A stretch of 64,000 bases of DNA from Trichobilharzia regenti (GCA_944472135.2 OX235262.1:90432903-90496902); one strand, 5' to 3'; numbered from the stretch's first letter, positions 1 to 10,830 are shown. Numbers and translations are program-made. The notes: generated by a model from the sequence alone, not told the origin.

Positions 1-1036
1 CCGCGATTTTGTGTGTACTGTTTGTATATATGTGCGGTGTGTCATATCAATTGGTGATTTTGGATTCATTGTGTTTACTCGTTGTTTTCGTATCTTGTTG
101 TTATTGCGTAATTTTGTTAAAATTTTCGTCGTGATTACTTCTGAAGTTGTTTCGAGTCTTCTACATCCATGAATGAATTGATTGATGTTAAGGACAGCAG
201 ATGGGTCGTATACGCCGGGGAGGCTAGGCTATTGCTGAGAATGAAATGCACACGGAGATAATTGTTAGCTGCGGTCCGACACGCCGGGGAGAAAGAGTGT
301 AAACGACTGAGGCTCGCATGCGTCACCGCTACTAGAACTGAGGCAGAATGAGTGACAAGCGATTGCAGTGATAATTGATAGTGAATAGAAAAGAGGATGC
401 TTGAAGTGTATCATGAGTTGGTGCTATGATCACGTTGCATTCTGCAAGAGTAAGTGGCGATTGTGTTGCAAGATGTCAAGAGGAGGTCTCTGTCTGGAGG
501 CGCAGGTCGTCATTGATGTGTGAGATTGTGCTGTGGGTATGCTTGTGGTGTGTTGGCTTTTCTGTTTGTTTTCCATTTCAGCTCTGTCCGTGTGACCCAG
601 GTTCTCGCAATGGCATCCAAGTCAACGTGTATTGGTCGTGATGGAAAAAAGGAATAGATCCTTTTTTGCCGGGGAGTGTCAATGGAGTTGAAGATTGAAC
701 GATCAATTCTTGGTTGTTTGCTCAAAATCAACTTCCCCAATTTTCGCGGAGGCATCAATACGACAGTCATCGTCTCATCGGTCGCTGTTCAGAAAGAAGA
801 GTGAAACATCGTCAGAAGTAATACAATGATTTATTATTGTAATATTTGTTTTCAGACCTTAGTTCGCTTATTCCTTTTATATGTTGGTGTAACAATAAAG
901 AAATCTAAAGCGGCAGATCGGTGTTTTGGTTTTTGCGTCCGTTATAACTAAGCGTTTCTGAGAAATCTTCGAAGAACAGCGTGGGCCCGAGCGTAGCGAG
1001 AGCTGGGCATTAACGGTTTATGGGACGTGGCTGACA
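1..1036 (+). mobile_element. Element A copy A1, 3' part (gag-only LTR element)
   Basis: This is the 3' end of a + strand copy; the gag lies beyond the window edge. Bases 1-676 match the noncoding region downstream of gag in complete copy A7 (about 43793-44477), and 677-1036 is the 3' LTR. The purine-rich tract GCCGGGGAG (668-676) abuts the LTR, as expected for a plus-strand primer. The same 9-mer also occurs at 214-222 and 283-291. Short ORFs across this region are not credible genes. No target-site duplication can be tested because the 5' end is missing. Confidence 0.85.
677..1036 (+). repeat. 3' LTR of A1
   Basis: A 360-bp LTR that starts TGTCAATGG and ends CTGACA, giving the usual TG...CA ends within a short TGTCA/TGACA inverted repeat. 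An AATAAAG polyadenylation-type signal lies at about 894-900. Near-identical LTRs occur at 5342, 8564, 14046, 17944, 21868, 30578, 40860, 44478 and 56826. Confidence 0.9.
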
Positions 1037-1260
1037 ATAATTTTATTAATAAGGAAAATGTAGCGCAGAATTCGAAAAGCGCGCTGATAGAGATCCATTA
1101 GTTCAGCATTAATCAGGTAATTTTCCGTTTAAGCGGCTGAGAGCGACATTTTAATGCATACATTTGGTTGATTATTTCGTGATGGAAGCAATTTGGAGTC
1201 AGTTATAAATTACATCGATCTGTGTCTTCTTCATACGTTTTCAGCTGAGGATTTCCGGTT
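1037..1260. other. Unassigned intergenic or intronic DNA
   Basis: AT-rich sequence between the A1 LTR and the direct repeat at 1261. I see no ORF, repeat or signal here. Confidence 0.5.
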
Positions 1261-1913
1261 CATGGCATATCCTGAATAACGGTGATTAATACGATTTATC
1301 ACTTAGACCGCAGCACCACCAAGCTTAAAACAATTCTAAATTTATTCTAACCTATTCCTAGATAATGCCTTTTTACGGTAACTGAAGATCATATTTACCC
1401 ACCATGTTCTGAAATGACACAGGTCGTGCTTTAAAAGACAGCTGCGTGCTGAATCAAAACTTTCCACTCTGGAGTAACGCTAGTCCATGCTTAATATGTT
1501 CTGTGAGGGCTGGAACAACGTTGATAAGCAAACCCAGTAGATTCGATTTGGTGCCACTCATGCTGAAAAATCAGCGCACAGGTTCACTGTCAAACAATGG
1601 CAAAACAGCAAGGGAGTTTAATGTTACTATTATTAGCATAGTCTATGTTACTATATTAGCACAGTATACGTTAATTAGCTCAATGATTGCAGGTTTAAAA
1701 TAATCTTTGACTACCAACATAATAACTGTGAACTTCAGGCTAAAAATAAGCCAAGTAGTAGCACCCAGTGACAAAAACTGACCTACGCACTACAAAATGA
1801 GCAAAACATCCAGAAAAACCTTTAAGATTCAATGGAAAATGAATTCACGAAAACATATAACTAACCGACGCAGGAACTCATCATGACCTAGAAACTGACT
1901 GTAGCCTCTTTCC
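1261..1913. repeat. Direct repeat B, copy 1
   Basis: About 650 bp that reads identically at 10951-11603, 9.69 kb downstream in the same orientation. It contains an 85-codon ORF (1446-1703) with no recognisable features, identical in both copies. In copy 1 it runs directly into LINE-S; in copy 2 an extra 393 bp intervenes. The near-perfect identity implies a recent duplication. What the sequence is derived from is not recognised. Confidence 0.8.
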
Positions 1914-2627
1914 TTTTGGATTCGCTTGATGAGATACGACGGTAGAGTTAATAATAATTATAATATATATTCTCATTTTTTACATGAGGGACGCCAGTTT
2001 ACAGGCATCGTCAATTCGATAATTTACACATAATATTAATAAGCATATTTAGTAAAGATAATATAATAAAGTACATTTTTTTCCCTTGCTATGTAGGGTA
2101 AACCAATTGTATAGGCATGCATAGATATTGTTTTAATAATGAATGTGAATGAAGAAGGTGTTGTGAGTTAGATAAAATGGATTTAGTCCATTTTTCACAT
2201 GGGTCCATGTGCCTGTCAACCAGAATATTAACAAGCTGGTTAAGTGGCACGTAGCTTACCCTGCTGACAATCTTTAACATCCTGCGTAATAAGGTTTAGT
2301 CTTTCTTCTGTAGCCCAGGAAAAACTAAGGAGGAACAATAGAGAATAATAGGCAGAATACGGGAGTTAACGAATTGTAGGAGTAAGGGTTCGGTTATACC
2401 AGAATGTCTAAACTTCTTGATGTAGAAGGTAAGACGGAATATTTTCTTAGAAATTTCCGACTTGATTTCTATTTCAGTGCCATCTATGTTGCACACCTCG
2501 TGAGGTGAGTGTTAACCAGTTTGTTTAGGTCAGATTTATGCCTAAAGGTGAAATTGACTGTTTGGCTTTTGAAGGGGTTTAAGGTGAGACCGTTTTTCTT
2601 GGACCATTGGCTGACTTCTGATAAAAA
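1914..2627 (-). pseudogene. LINE-S fragment 1 (RT C-terminal region and 3' tail)
   Basis: The minus strand encodes pieces of the post-catalytic part of a non-LTR reverse transcriptase. Reading frames at 2496-2296 and 2280-2089 match the C-terminal region of the longer copies at 11997-13201 and 63000-64000. The 3' end (about 1920-2000) has the family tail: a GCCTGTAAA motif followed by an AT-rich ATT-repeat end. The copy is cut off at about 2627, before the YADD box, and its frames are broken. It is a dead 5'-truncated copy of a CR1/Jockey-like LINE. Confidence 0.75.
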
Positions 2628-3190
2628 GCCGTTATAAAACCAGACAGTTACATACTATCTCTGGCAATGAACTGAATTGACAACAGATTCCTGGGGACTT
2701 GATTAGTTAGATTTTTGAAATGAACTAGACAGTCGTTATTACATCTTTTCGGAAACTTTTCAGTAGTGTCCACCTAAAAACGTACAAAATGAGTAAGCAA
2801 GTATACATTATTCTTTCAGTGTTCCTCAAAACCTCAGGAGCTAAACTCACTAAAAAGAGTCAGTATCTAGTCAGTACCAAATAATCGTTGAGTGACTGTT
2901 ACACTGACATTTTTCTTAATAAAGATTTTTTTACGTGTACTACTGCTATCTACCAAAACTGTCGATTGTAGGTTGAATCTAAGCTGCAGTTATTTATGCT
3001 ATAAGGTGTGAATGGGCCCTATGAAAACCCTAACGAAACATACATTACATTCGGTTGTTCATGCAACATATTCTCAAAATTTCGATTTTAAACTTCACAG
3101 TATATATTAGGTACTGTTTTTTTTAAAGGAATTCTTTCCAAAAGAAGTTTGTTGAACTACTGAATCTTTTTTCTATAATTTCTTCCATAG
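2628..3190. other. Unique DNA upstream of the first host exon (probable intron)
   Basis: AT-rich sequence without repeats recognised elsewhere in the window. Its 3' end has a pyrimidine-rich stretch and CATAG, a good splice acceptor for the exon starting at 3191. No other feature is seen. Confidence 0.5.
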
Positions 3191-3578
3191 CTATTAACAG
3201 TTATTTAAGCACACTTCACGAAGATTCATTTGCCAATTCAGATGATCAGCCTAGCTCAGGATCTGCCACTTTAGAACAGTTAGCTGCTTTAGCCACCTCG
3301 TTAAATAATATTTCTAACCATATCCTCGAGAAAGGATCAAACATGATGAACGAAGTAAATTCATCTCCAAATAATGATGAAACAACGATAAAGTTTACAA
3401 ATAACGCGTCAATACAATGTACCAAAAACAATGATCTACCTAAAACTAATAAATATGATATAGAACAATCGGCTACAAGTTCGTATACAGTTGATATCAA
3501 TCCCATTAGACATCACCCTCATGAACAAATTGTTCTTCTTAGTAATGAAAGGCTAAATGATTTATTGAAAATAGTGAG
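3191..3578 (+). CDS. Internal coding exon of an unrecognised host gene (exon X)
   Basis: The reading frame is open across the whole 388-bp segment between a strong acceptor (pyrimidine tract, then CATAG at 3186-3190) and a textbook donor (GAG|GTAAGTG, with GT at 3579). The first in-frame stop lies inside the following intron. The exon completes a codon with 2 nt (CT) and ends with 2 nt (AG), giving phase 1 in and phase 2 out. Its 128 codons are rich in Ser, Asn and Thr with acidic patches, and end in a hydrophobic/charged stretch (ERLNDLLKIV). This suggests a largely disordered segment. No domain is recognised and function is unknown. It differs from nearby retroelement ORFs in being single-copy here and in having clean splice sites. 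It pairs in phase with the exon at 9836. Confidence 0.72.
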
Positions 3579-5341
3579 GTAAGTGTAATAATACTTCCTT
3601 TCATTTTTCTTTCCACCGATTTACTCATAAATAATAATTTTAAAATACCAATATAGAAGAAATATAAGGAAGCAGACAACCTTATGTTTGAGCCCTTGTC
3701 AATCATACTTTCACAAGTTAATGATTATGAAATTCTGTCTCTAGTAGGATAAACCTTATCCTCAAAGAGTTTGCTAAATAAGATAGTGTAGAATGTCTTT
3801 CGTTGTTAGTTTTTAGTCTCTTTAAATCTTCAGATTTACAGGCTGTGAAACAGACATTCTTCATTATTTTTATTTATTTGTTGAGATAGAATAACCATGT
3901 TTGGTTTACTTGGTTGATGGACGATGTCAGTTAGTTCACTATATTAATGTTGACAAACTCTGTTGTAACTGCTGCGTATGATTTCTAATGCTTTCAACTA
4001 TACAAAGTATAAAATTAGTTTCGAAACAACAATGAGAATATGTGGCTTGTTGAATTAATATAGTAGTTATACATTAATTGGTTATTATAACGTGTTACCT
4101 GGAACGAACTATATACTTAAGTTATTCGGTTTTTTATCTACCGAAGGTTAACTGTAGCCTTTGCATTTATTGTCATTTGTCATTTCGTAGATTGTTCTTA
4201 CAGTTCCATTGCCTAACAAGGATTGGTAAAAGTCGTCTATTATAAAACTACAATGAGAAAGTAACATAGACGGTAGCGACCTAATGACTGTCGAAAAAGT
4301 ACCAAGATTATTGGCGAGGCCAATATGAGTTACAGACTAGTTTTAAACAAAAGCAATATGTACATAAAAAGGCCTAAGTAACCTCTGAGTTAATAACTCA
4401 ATGCTCCATTGACTGATCTACAAAAGCCCAGGTTCTATCTCTAGGTCCAGAATTAACTTCAGTTCCTAGCCAGCTGTCATACCTAAGTTTGAATTCGTAA
4501 TCACTGCACCAGCTGCTCTGCTGCCTTTTTTCATGTCAATTCTAATCATACTGAATAAAAAAGGAGAAGTAGATGCACTTTCACTCGTAGTAAGGTATGT
4601 ACACTACTCACGTAGGTTGACTGGTCAGTAATTATAAAATAAGCCTTGACTGCATGAATATCTATCAACCGACCTAAAGCCAGATTTCATAATTTCAGCA
4701 GTAAAATAACTTCCGTCTTGAAATAATGATTGTGATATACAATATAATATTCAGTTAGTGTCATTATATGCAGTTGGAATTACTAATTAACTGAACAAAA
4801 AAGATCTGGCTGTTAGAAGTTGTCGTTCGACGGCCTCAAACTTATTGTGAACCTGAGTTAGAGTTTCTATGGTTATTTTCTTATATGATAACATTATGGA
4901 GGCCTAAAGTTTTCGTTCTAGTCATGCAGTTGTCTGGAATAATATTTTACGTTGCGAGTACCATATATTTGGATAAATTACTTCACTATGATCAGTATTA
5001 ATCATTTATTATTATAAAATGATATTGACATTTGAAAATGAAGAAAATGGTTATATTCCTTAAGGGGATACATACAGACATATGTACATTTAACCATGAT
5101 TCAGTGAAAATTGAGTGATTCGATTAGCAAATTTATGTATGACTCAATACTTCCTCTCTAGTCAATTCCTTTACTACATGCACCTTTGTTATTTATACTA
5201 AATTTTCATTTTTCATACTGGAAATTAACAGGTTGTGAGCAATCTTCAAGTGTTCGTTTGAAGGGATTCAATTGGTTATAGATTTGATCACACTCTGAAA
5301 TCAGTCAGAAGATATCATCAGAAAATTTAGGAGTTCAGGAT
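3579..5341. other. Intron of the host gene, unique part
   Basis: About 1.76 kb of AT-rich sequence after the donor GTAAGT. I see no long ORF and no copy of the window's repeat families. The intron continues through element A2 and ends at 9835. Confidence 0.55.
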
Positions 5342-5701
5342 TGTCAATCACGTCTCATAAACCGTTAATGCCCAGCTCTCGCTACGCTCGGGCCCACGCT
5401 GTTCTTCGAAGATTTCTCAGAAACGCTTAGTTATAACGGACGCGAAAACCAAAACACCGATCTGCCGCTTTAGATTTCTTTATTGTTACACCAACATATA
5501 AAAGGAATAAGCGAACTAAGGTCTGAAAACAAATATTACAATAATAAATCATTGTATTACTTCTGACGATGTTTCACTCTTCTTTCTGAACAGCGACCGA
5601 TGAGACGATGACTGTCGTATTGATGCCTCCGCGAAAATTGGGGAAGTTGATTTTGAGCAAACAACCAAGAATTGATCGTTCAATCTTCAACTCCATTGAC
5701 A
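5342..5701 (-). repeat. 3' LTR of A2
   Basis: A 360-bp LTR in reverse orientation, beginning TGTCAATCAC and ending CCATTGACA on the + strand. The adjacent CTCCCCGGC is the complement of the purine tract seen in the other copies. Confidence 0.88.
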
Positions 5702-6634
5702 CTCCCCGGCAAAAAAGGATCTATTCCTTTTTTCCATCACGACCAATACACGTTGACTTGGATGCCATTGCGAGAACCTGGGTCACACGGACAGAGCTGA
5801 AATGGAAAACAAACAGAAAAGTCAACACACCACAAGCATACTCACAACACAATCTCACACATCAATGACGACCTGCGCCTCCAGACAGAGACCTCCTCTT
5901 GACATCTTGCAACACAATCGCCGCTTGCTGGAATGACTCTTGCAGAATGCAATGCGACCATAGCAGCACCTCACGATACTCTACGCACATCCTAATCTAC
6001 TCACTACCAATTACCACTGAAATCGCTTGTCACTTATTCTGCCTCAGTTCTAGTAGCGGTGACGCATGCGAGCCTCAGTCGTTTACACTCTTTCTCCCCG
6101 GCGTGTCGGACCGCAGCCAACAATTATCTCCGTGTGCATTTCGTTCTCAGCAATAGCCTAGCCTCCCCGGCGTATACGACCCATCTGCTGTCCTTAACAT
6201 CAATCAATTGATTCACGGATGTAGAAGAGTGGACACAACATTGGAAGTAATCACGATGAAAATTTTAACAAAATTCTGCAATAACAACGAGGTACGAAAA
6301 CAACGAGTAAACACAATGAATTCAAATAACACCAATTGATATGACACACCACACGTATATACAAACAGTACACACAAACTCGCATTTCATGTCTTGATGG
6401 AATACCCTTGAAGAATTGTAGGACTTACAGCAGTACGCCTACAACCCTTCTCAGGTTGACGCCCTAGGTTGGAAAATCGTCGCAGAGTCCATTTGCTAAC
6501 TTCCTTCTATGAGCTATATCCTCAAATCTGAACGGCAACACGCTCATGTCATTGTATCGTAGAATATAGATGACGAACAAACACGCGACGTATCTGGTCA
6601 ACCAAGCGTAGACACAGAGTAATTTACACCAAAG

Positions 6635-8419
6635 TTAATAGTATTCAAATGGTAGCTTGAAACTAGAAATGCCTTTATTCATGCCAGTCAATTTAACAAT
6701 AACTCTCTCCTTTACACTTGGCTTATCCACACTAAACTGACCATTGATATTCGTCCTTTCAAACGAACTGATACTACCATAGTCATTGCACAAGATACTT
6801 GAGTTGATGGGTGTCTGTTTCATTGTGGATGACAGCACCAACGATGACTGAGTGACACAAGGTGATGAACTCAGTGGTGGATTAGAAGCTGTTCTTGTTC
6901 GGCTCTCAGATAGTTGTCCAACTGCAAGATTACCACCACTGCTGTCTTTCACTACTAGTTCGGGTTTAGCACTATCATCTGATGATAGGTGGGCTACACG
7001 CTGATCAATTACACTGACTGTCTCACAAGTATGCACACCTTTTGGAACTGCATCTGCGTTCAATTCTACTTCACGTTCAAGTTGTACAGAACCTTTATTT
7101 AACTTAGCGGTAGTAGGCATATCCCTCATCTCATAATGATCAACCAAAGACAAATGTGAAGTATCATGATCATTATCACGAATATTCACTTTACCGTCAA
7201 CTTCATCATTTTCAAACTCTTTAATAACAGAAGTAGACAATTTTGGTTCCTCCTCGCAAATCATTAAAGGTTTTATAACTTCACTCTAACTAGTAATACT
7301 TTGTAAACTTTTGGAGTCAGAACTCCACTCTGAAGCAGCAACTCTATTCTGTGACACTCTATTCAACAATGGCTTACCAGTTGCAACTACAGACTTTCTG
7401 ACTGCACCGTTATCGTCACACAATTCGGAGTCATGCCTGGATTTCACATTTAGCTTATCACTGAACTTGCTCACTGGCTCACAGTTCACCTTTGTATGCA
7501 CCTCTTGCAAACGAGTACAACACAACCGTGTTTGTCTTGCATCTTGCAACTTATCTGTTGAGGATGTACTACGAAACCTGTTACACTCACTAGGTCTATA
7601 TGCATTACTATACATCATGGAGCCTTCTCGATATCCACCTCTCTGAGGCCTACTCGTCATCAATGATTGCGTTTTACCCTCAGACTGCTCTATTCTATGG
7701 GTGAGATCTAACAGACTGGCGAACTTGCTCATAGATTGATTGACGCTATCTTTTACCAGTTTCAGGATATCATCAAACTTTGGCTCGATACCCTCATCCT
7801 CTATACGGGAGCTCATCTTCACCCACTTCTTTTGCAGTCGAGTAGGTAGACGTCTTGCTATTACTTCTAGTATAAAACTCGAGTTGAGGTCACTCATTCG
7901 ATTCATCGAAATCATTCCATTCTTGTAAATTAGCAAATTATTTATAAACTCAGTGAGTGCCTGGGAGTTATCCTGTAATTGACCACCATTACCCTTAACA
8001 GCCTCGAATAATTTCCCTGCAATCATCGAAGGTCTTCCAAACCTTTGACGTAATGTGCTCATAGCCTCATCGTAGCCCTCTTTTGGCTTCATAAACTTAC
8101 AACACTGTATAGCTCTTGCAGCATCTCCAGTGCAATATCTCATCAAATACATTAACTTCAATTCATCATTTAATAAAATACCACTCAACATGATCTCAAA
8201 CTCCTTTACAAATTGTAAATAATCAGCCGGGTTTCCATTAAAACACCGTGGTTCTAATTTAGGAAGCTTGATGTTCCTATTATCACTGAACGGCGAAACA
8301 GTAACATCAACCATGTCATGCTTAACATCAGACACATCGTTACAATTAACAGACAAGTCACCATGACTTACTTTCCTGTTTGCATCCAAGACACTCTGTC
8401 CCTTCTTTGACCCAGGCAT
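6635..8419 (-). pseudogene. gag-like ORF of A2, one nonsense mutation
   Basis: The same 594-codon gag as in A7, read in one frame through a single TAG near 7288 where other copies have CAG. This splits it into 377- and 209-codon parts. The N-terminal DUF1759-type domain (about residues 50-130, KLPK...CFNGNPADYLQF...GDAARAIQ) is intact, as is the defective zinc knuckle. The protein is clearly diverged from A4 and A7 (for example EPRCFNG versus EPRCFDG, and a different C-terminal quarter). It is therefore an older or separate lineage, although its 5' LTR extension is nearly identical to theirs. Confidence 0.82.
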
Positions 8420-8563
8420 TGTTGAACTTGACCCAATTCCAAAAACGTTCCAGATATTGCTTGTTCAAAGAGGACTTGACTGGCACCAGGAAAAATGAAC
8501 GGCGACTATCCAAACTTTCACCAACTGTTTCAATCCGCCAGATCTGTTTCTATCGTCAGAAAC

Positions 8564-8923
8564 TGTCAATCACGTCTCATAAACCGTCAATGCCCAGCTC
8601 TCGCTACGCTCGGGCCCACGCTGTTCTTCGAAGATTTCTCAGAAACGCTTAGTTATAACGGACGCGAAAACCAAAACACCGATCTGCCGCTTTAGATTTC
8701 TTTATTGTTACACCAACATATAAAAGGAATAAGCGAACTAAGGTCTGAAAACAAATATTACAATAATAAATCATTGTATTACTTCTGACGATGTTTCACT
8801 CTTCTTTCTGAACAGCGACCGATGAGACGATGACTGTCGTATTGATGCCTCCGCGAAAATTGGGGAAGTTGATTTTGAGCAAACAACCAAGAATTGATCG
8901 TTCAATCTTCATCTCCATTGACA
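8564..8923 (-). repeat. 5' LTR of A2 (LTR proper)
   Basis: A 360-bp LTR. On the + strand it starts TGTCAATCAC and ends CATCTCCATTGACA. Unlike a normal 5' LTR it is not at the element terminus: a further ~430 bp follows before the outer end. Confidence 0.85.
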
Positions 8924-9355
8924 TGGATAGTTGTTTCATCCGAGCCCGGGACTCTCCAGGAGTAAACTCCCACCGTTTATAAAATTAGCCGTCCACTACT
9001 CCCTGGTTTTTCGATGGTTCTTTCACTGATGTCAGCACGTAATCAGCCCTGTTACCAATTAAACCATTGCAAAACCAATACTTAAAAATGAATATTTTGC
9101 TCACTAGTGTCTGGTTCTATACTGGGAGTTACCTAGAGTTCTGGTAGGAAGTCGTGGCCAGCAGGGTCTACCAAGTCAGGTGAGTGAACATTGGCTGATG
9201 GTCGCGCTACATATCGCTAATTGGAAGTTTGTTGAATTCATTTCATATAAAACAAAATGGACAGATCACTGATAACTGTAAAGGACGGCTGTTTACACTA
9301 ATGATGTGAACATACAAAGAGTGGTTGTAGGTAAAGCTACCCATAACTGGGAGTG
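8924..9355 (+). repeat. 5' extension of A2 containing a SINE segment
   Basis: About 430 bp between the LTR end (TTGACA) and a second terminal-like GTGTTACA. Roughly its first 165 bp resemble the 3' half of the SINEs at 10225-10830, sharing TTTTTCGATGG, TGATGTCAGC and the tail AAAACCAATACTTAAAAAT. The remaining ~265 bp are not recognised. The identical block sits at 22236-22667 and, mirrored, at 40428-40859. It may be an insertion of a composite SINE into the LTR edge, or a genuine part of one LTR variant. Confidence 0.65.
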
Positions 9356-9360
9356 TTACA

Positions 9361-9565
9361 CAGATAGTGTTTCTGTTCCTGAAGCATTTCTATGCATATT
9401 TTCACTAAAGTACTATTAGAATTTCATCAACTGTTGTTCATCTCTCGTTGATAAGTTATAAAAACAAAAATTTTTCAATGCATTAAACTTTAACTTCTCA
9501 GATGATGTCTACGATATATCTAAGTAATTTAATGATCTAGAGGATATTAGCTACACTTGTTATAT
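9361..9565. other. Intron of the host gene, after A2
   Basis: AT-rich sequence with no repeat or ORF recognised. Confidence 0.5.
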
Positions 9566-9745
9566 TATTATTGCTCCCTTGGGTCCCTAATGGAACATAG
9601 GGCTACAACTGCACGTCTCCACTTGCTCCTGTTTTCTGCTCTACTTTTCACCTGCCTCCATGTTAGTCCATACTGTTTCACCTCCTCTTCACACAACCTC
9701 CTCCATGTCACCCTTGGACGTCCCATTCGCCAGCTACACTTGCAG
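9566..9745 (-). pseudogene. RTE (SR2-like) LINE 3'-end fragment
   Basis: The minus strand encodes the C-terminal tail of an RTE-clade ORF2 (WRMGRPRVTWRRLCEEEV...RSKWRRAVVALCS...), followed by the ATT-repeat tail at 9560-9570. The same tail is present in the longer RTE copy at 58841-59995. It is a heavily 5'-truncated insertion in the host intron, close to the acceptor of exon Y. Confidence 0.75.
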
Positions 9746-9835
9746 ATTGATATAATAGACAAATTATCATTTTTCTTCATTAATGAATTAATGAAATTAA
9801 CTCTTTTCCACTTGATTATTTGCCTTTCTCAACAG

Positions 9836-10188
9836 TTGTGGTACAATGATGAATAATGATATTTCAATAAAAAATGGTTCTATCAATTCTTCTGCTTTCC
9901 AAGGATCACCTACAATAAGCAATCGCTTGTTAAAATCTTCAGGGTATTCAAAACTTTCAGATGCTCATTGTACTAATAGCCTGTCAAAATGCACTGCTAC
10001 TCATTGCTGTTCATATTATCCAAGAGCTAATATCACAATGGAACATTCTAATAATGTGTATACTCCTCCATCTCTTCAGTATACCTCTTGTTGTTCAACA
10101 AATGGTATTCCAAATCAAATTGTTCATTTTTCTGTAAATAGTAGTTCAGCTGCCTCATCCAACAAAAAACCTGTAACTATGGATGATG
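9836..10188 (+). CDS. Internal coding exon of the same host gene (exon Y)
   Basis: A 353-bp open exon between a strong acceptor (TTTGCCTTTCTCAACAG, 9819-9835) and a strong donor (GATG|GTAAGTTT, GT at 10189). It starts with 1 nt (T), which completes the 2-nt overhang AG of exon X to a Ser codon. The phases therefore match. The 117 codons are rich in Ser, Asn, Thr and Cys (TATHCCSYYP, SSSAASS) without a recognisable domain. The intron to exon X is 6257 bp and carries element A2 and an RTE fragment. Joining to exon X is inferred from phase, strand and composition. An intervening exon missed within the intron is possible. Confidence 0.7.
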
Positions 10189-10224
10189 GTAAGTTTAAGT
10201 ATACAAATTTTATTTTATAACTTA

Positions 10225-10637
10225 ATACACAATAAACTAGTTTGATTGGTCTAAGGATTTCATCGTGAGCTGACATCGGTTAGAGAGCCATCGAAAAACC
10301 AGCTGGGAGTACTGGACAGCTGTTTCGTCAGACTAGTTTGGGACTCTTCACAGTATGGATCCACCGAATAGGGTTCAAACCCAGGACCTTCTGGTTACAA
10401 GTCGAGCGAGCTTGTAGACCAATAAGCCACTGGGACCTGATCCGATGGCAAGGCCATGAATTCTAACTTCTGCCAATTCATGACATAGCGCGACCACTTC
10501 GTAATATCTTCTTCTATGAGTAACCGTCCTCACCTTCGACCTGCTGCACTCTACTCGTCCCGGCTTCTCAATAAAACCGAATGTCACTGGTAGTGAGTAT
10601 CAGGCCGATTTCCAAGTATTGGTTTTTGTATGGATTT
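10225..10637 (-). mobile_element. tRNA-headed SINE, Sm-alpha-like, copy a
   Basis: On the minus strand there is a tRNA-like block (10434-10371) with an A-box-like TGGCTTATTGG and a B-box GGTTTGAACCC, the two internal pol III promoter boxes. It is followed by a hammerhead-like core (10353-10314) and a 3' body shared with the SINE at 10640. The arrangement (pol III boxes, hammerhead, short body) fits the schistosome Sm-alpha retroposons. It is not a functional tRNA gene: no proper acceptor or anticodon arms can be formed by eye. Confidence 0.7.
10314..10353 (-). ncRNA. Hammerhead-ribozyme-like core, degenerate
   Basis: The minus strand reads CTGTGAAGAGTCCC...CTGACGAAACAGC, close to the hammerhead arrangement CUGAUGA - stem II - GAAAC. 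The CUGAUGA box carries an insertion and substitution, so catalytic activity is doubtful. Position within a tRNA-headed SINE supports the family assignment. Confidence 0.5.
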
Positions 10638-10639
10638 TG

Positions 10640-10830
10640 CTCGTTTGATTGGTTGAAGGATTTCATCCAGCGGTCGCGTACTGATGAGGATTCCTAAACC
10701 AGGACGATACAGCTCTCCAGTACTCTCAGGATTTCCAGTGGTTCTCTAGCTGATTTCAGCTCATGACGAAATCCTCTAACCAACCAAACAAACAAAATCC
10801 CCACAAAAACCAATACTTAAAAATAAGCTA
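10640..10830 (+). mobile_element. SINE copy b, truncated, opposite orientation
   Basis: Lies tail-to-head against copy a on the opposite strand. It contains the hammerhead-like core (10681-10718), the body (CTCTCCAGTACTC, GGTTCTCTAG, TGATTTCAGC) and the common 3' end AAAACCAATACTTAAAAAT. It lacks the tRNA-like head. Together with copy a it forms an inverted pair that could fold as RNA in the host intron. Confidence 0.65.
10681..10718 (+). ncRNA. Hammerhead-ribozyme-like core
   Basis: A perfect CTGATGA box at 10681-10687 is followed by a potential stem II (TTCC...GGAC) and GATAC, where the canonical ribozyme has GAAAC. One core adenosine is therefore changed, which would be expected to weaken or abolish cleavage. 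Confidence 0.5.

Larger units (their letters stand above)
5342..9360 (-). mobile_element. Element A copy A2 (full length, antisense within host intron)
   Basis: A complete minus-strand element: 3' LTR 5342-5701, purine tract just inside it, noncoding region, gag 8419-6635, 5' LTR 8564-8923, then a 5' extension of about 430 bp ending GTGTTACA at 9360. Flanks are AGGAT on the left and CAGAT on the right, at best a decayed 5-bp target-site duplication. There is no protease, RT or integrase sequence, so the element is non-autonomous. It lies in the intron between exons X and Y, opposite to the gene. The 5' extension is also present in copies A4 and A7. Confidence 0.85.

Noticed and set aside
510..770. 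Recurring antisense 86-codon ORF across the LTR/internal junction (also at 5608, 13879, 18210, 44311)
   Set aside because: It persists only because the copies are nearly identical; it overlaps LTR and purine tract, has no domain, and is antisense to the element.
10371..10434. tRNA gene on the minus strand
   Set aside because: Only A- and B-box-like motifs are present; acceptor and anticodon stems are not convincing and the sequence continues into a SINE body.
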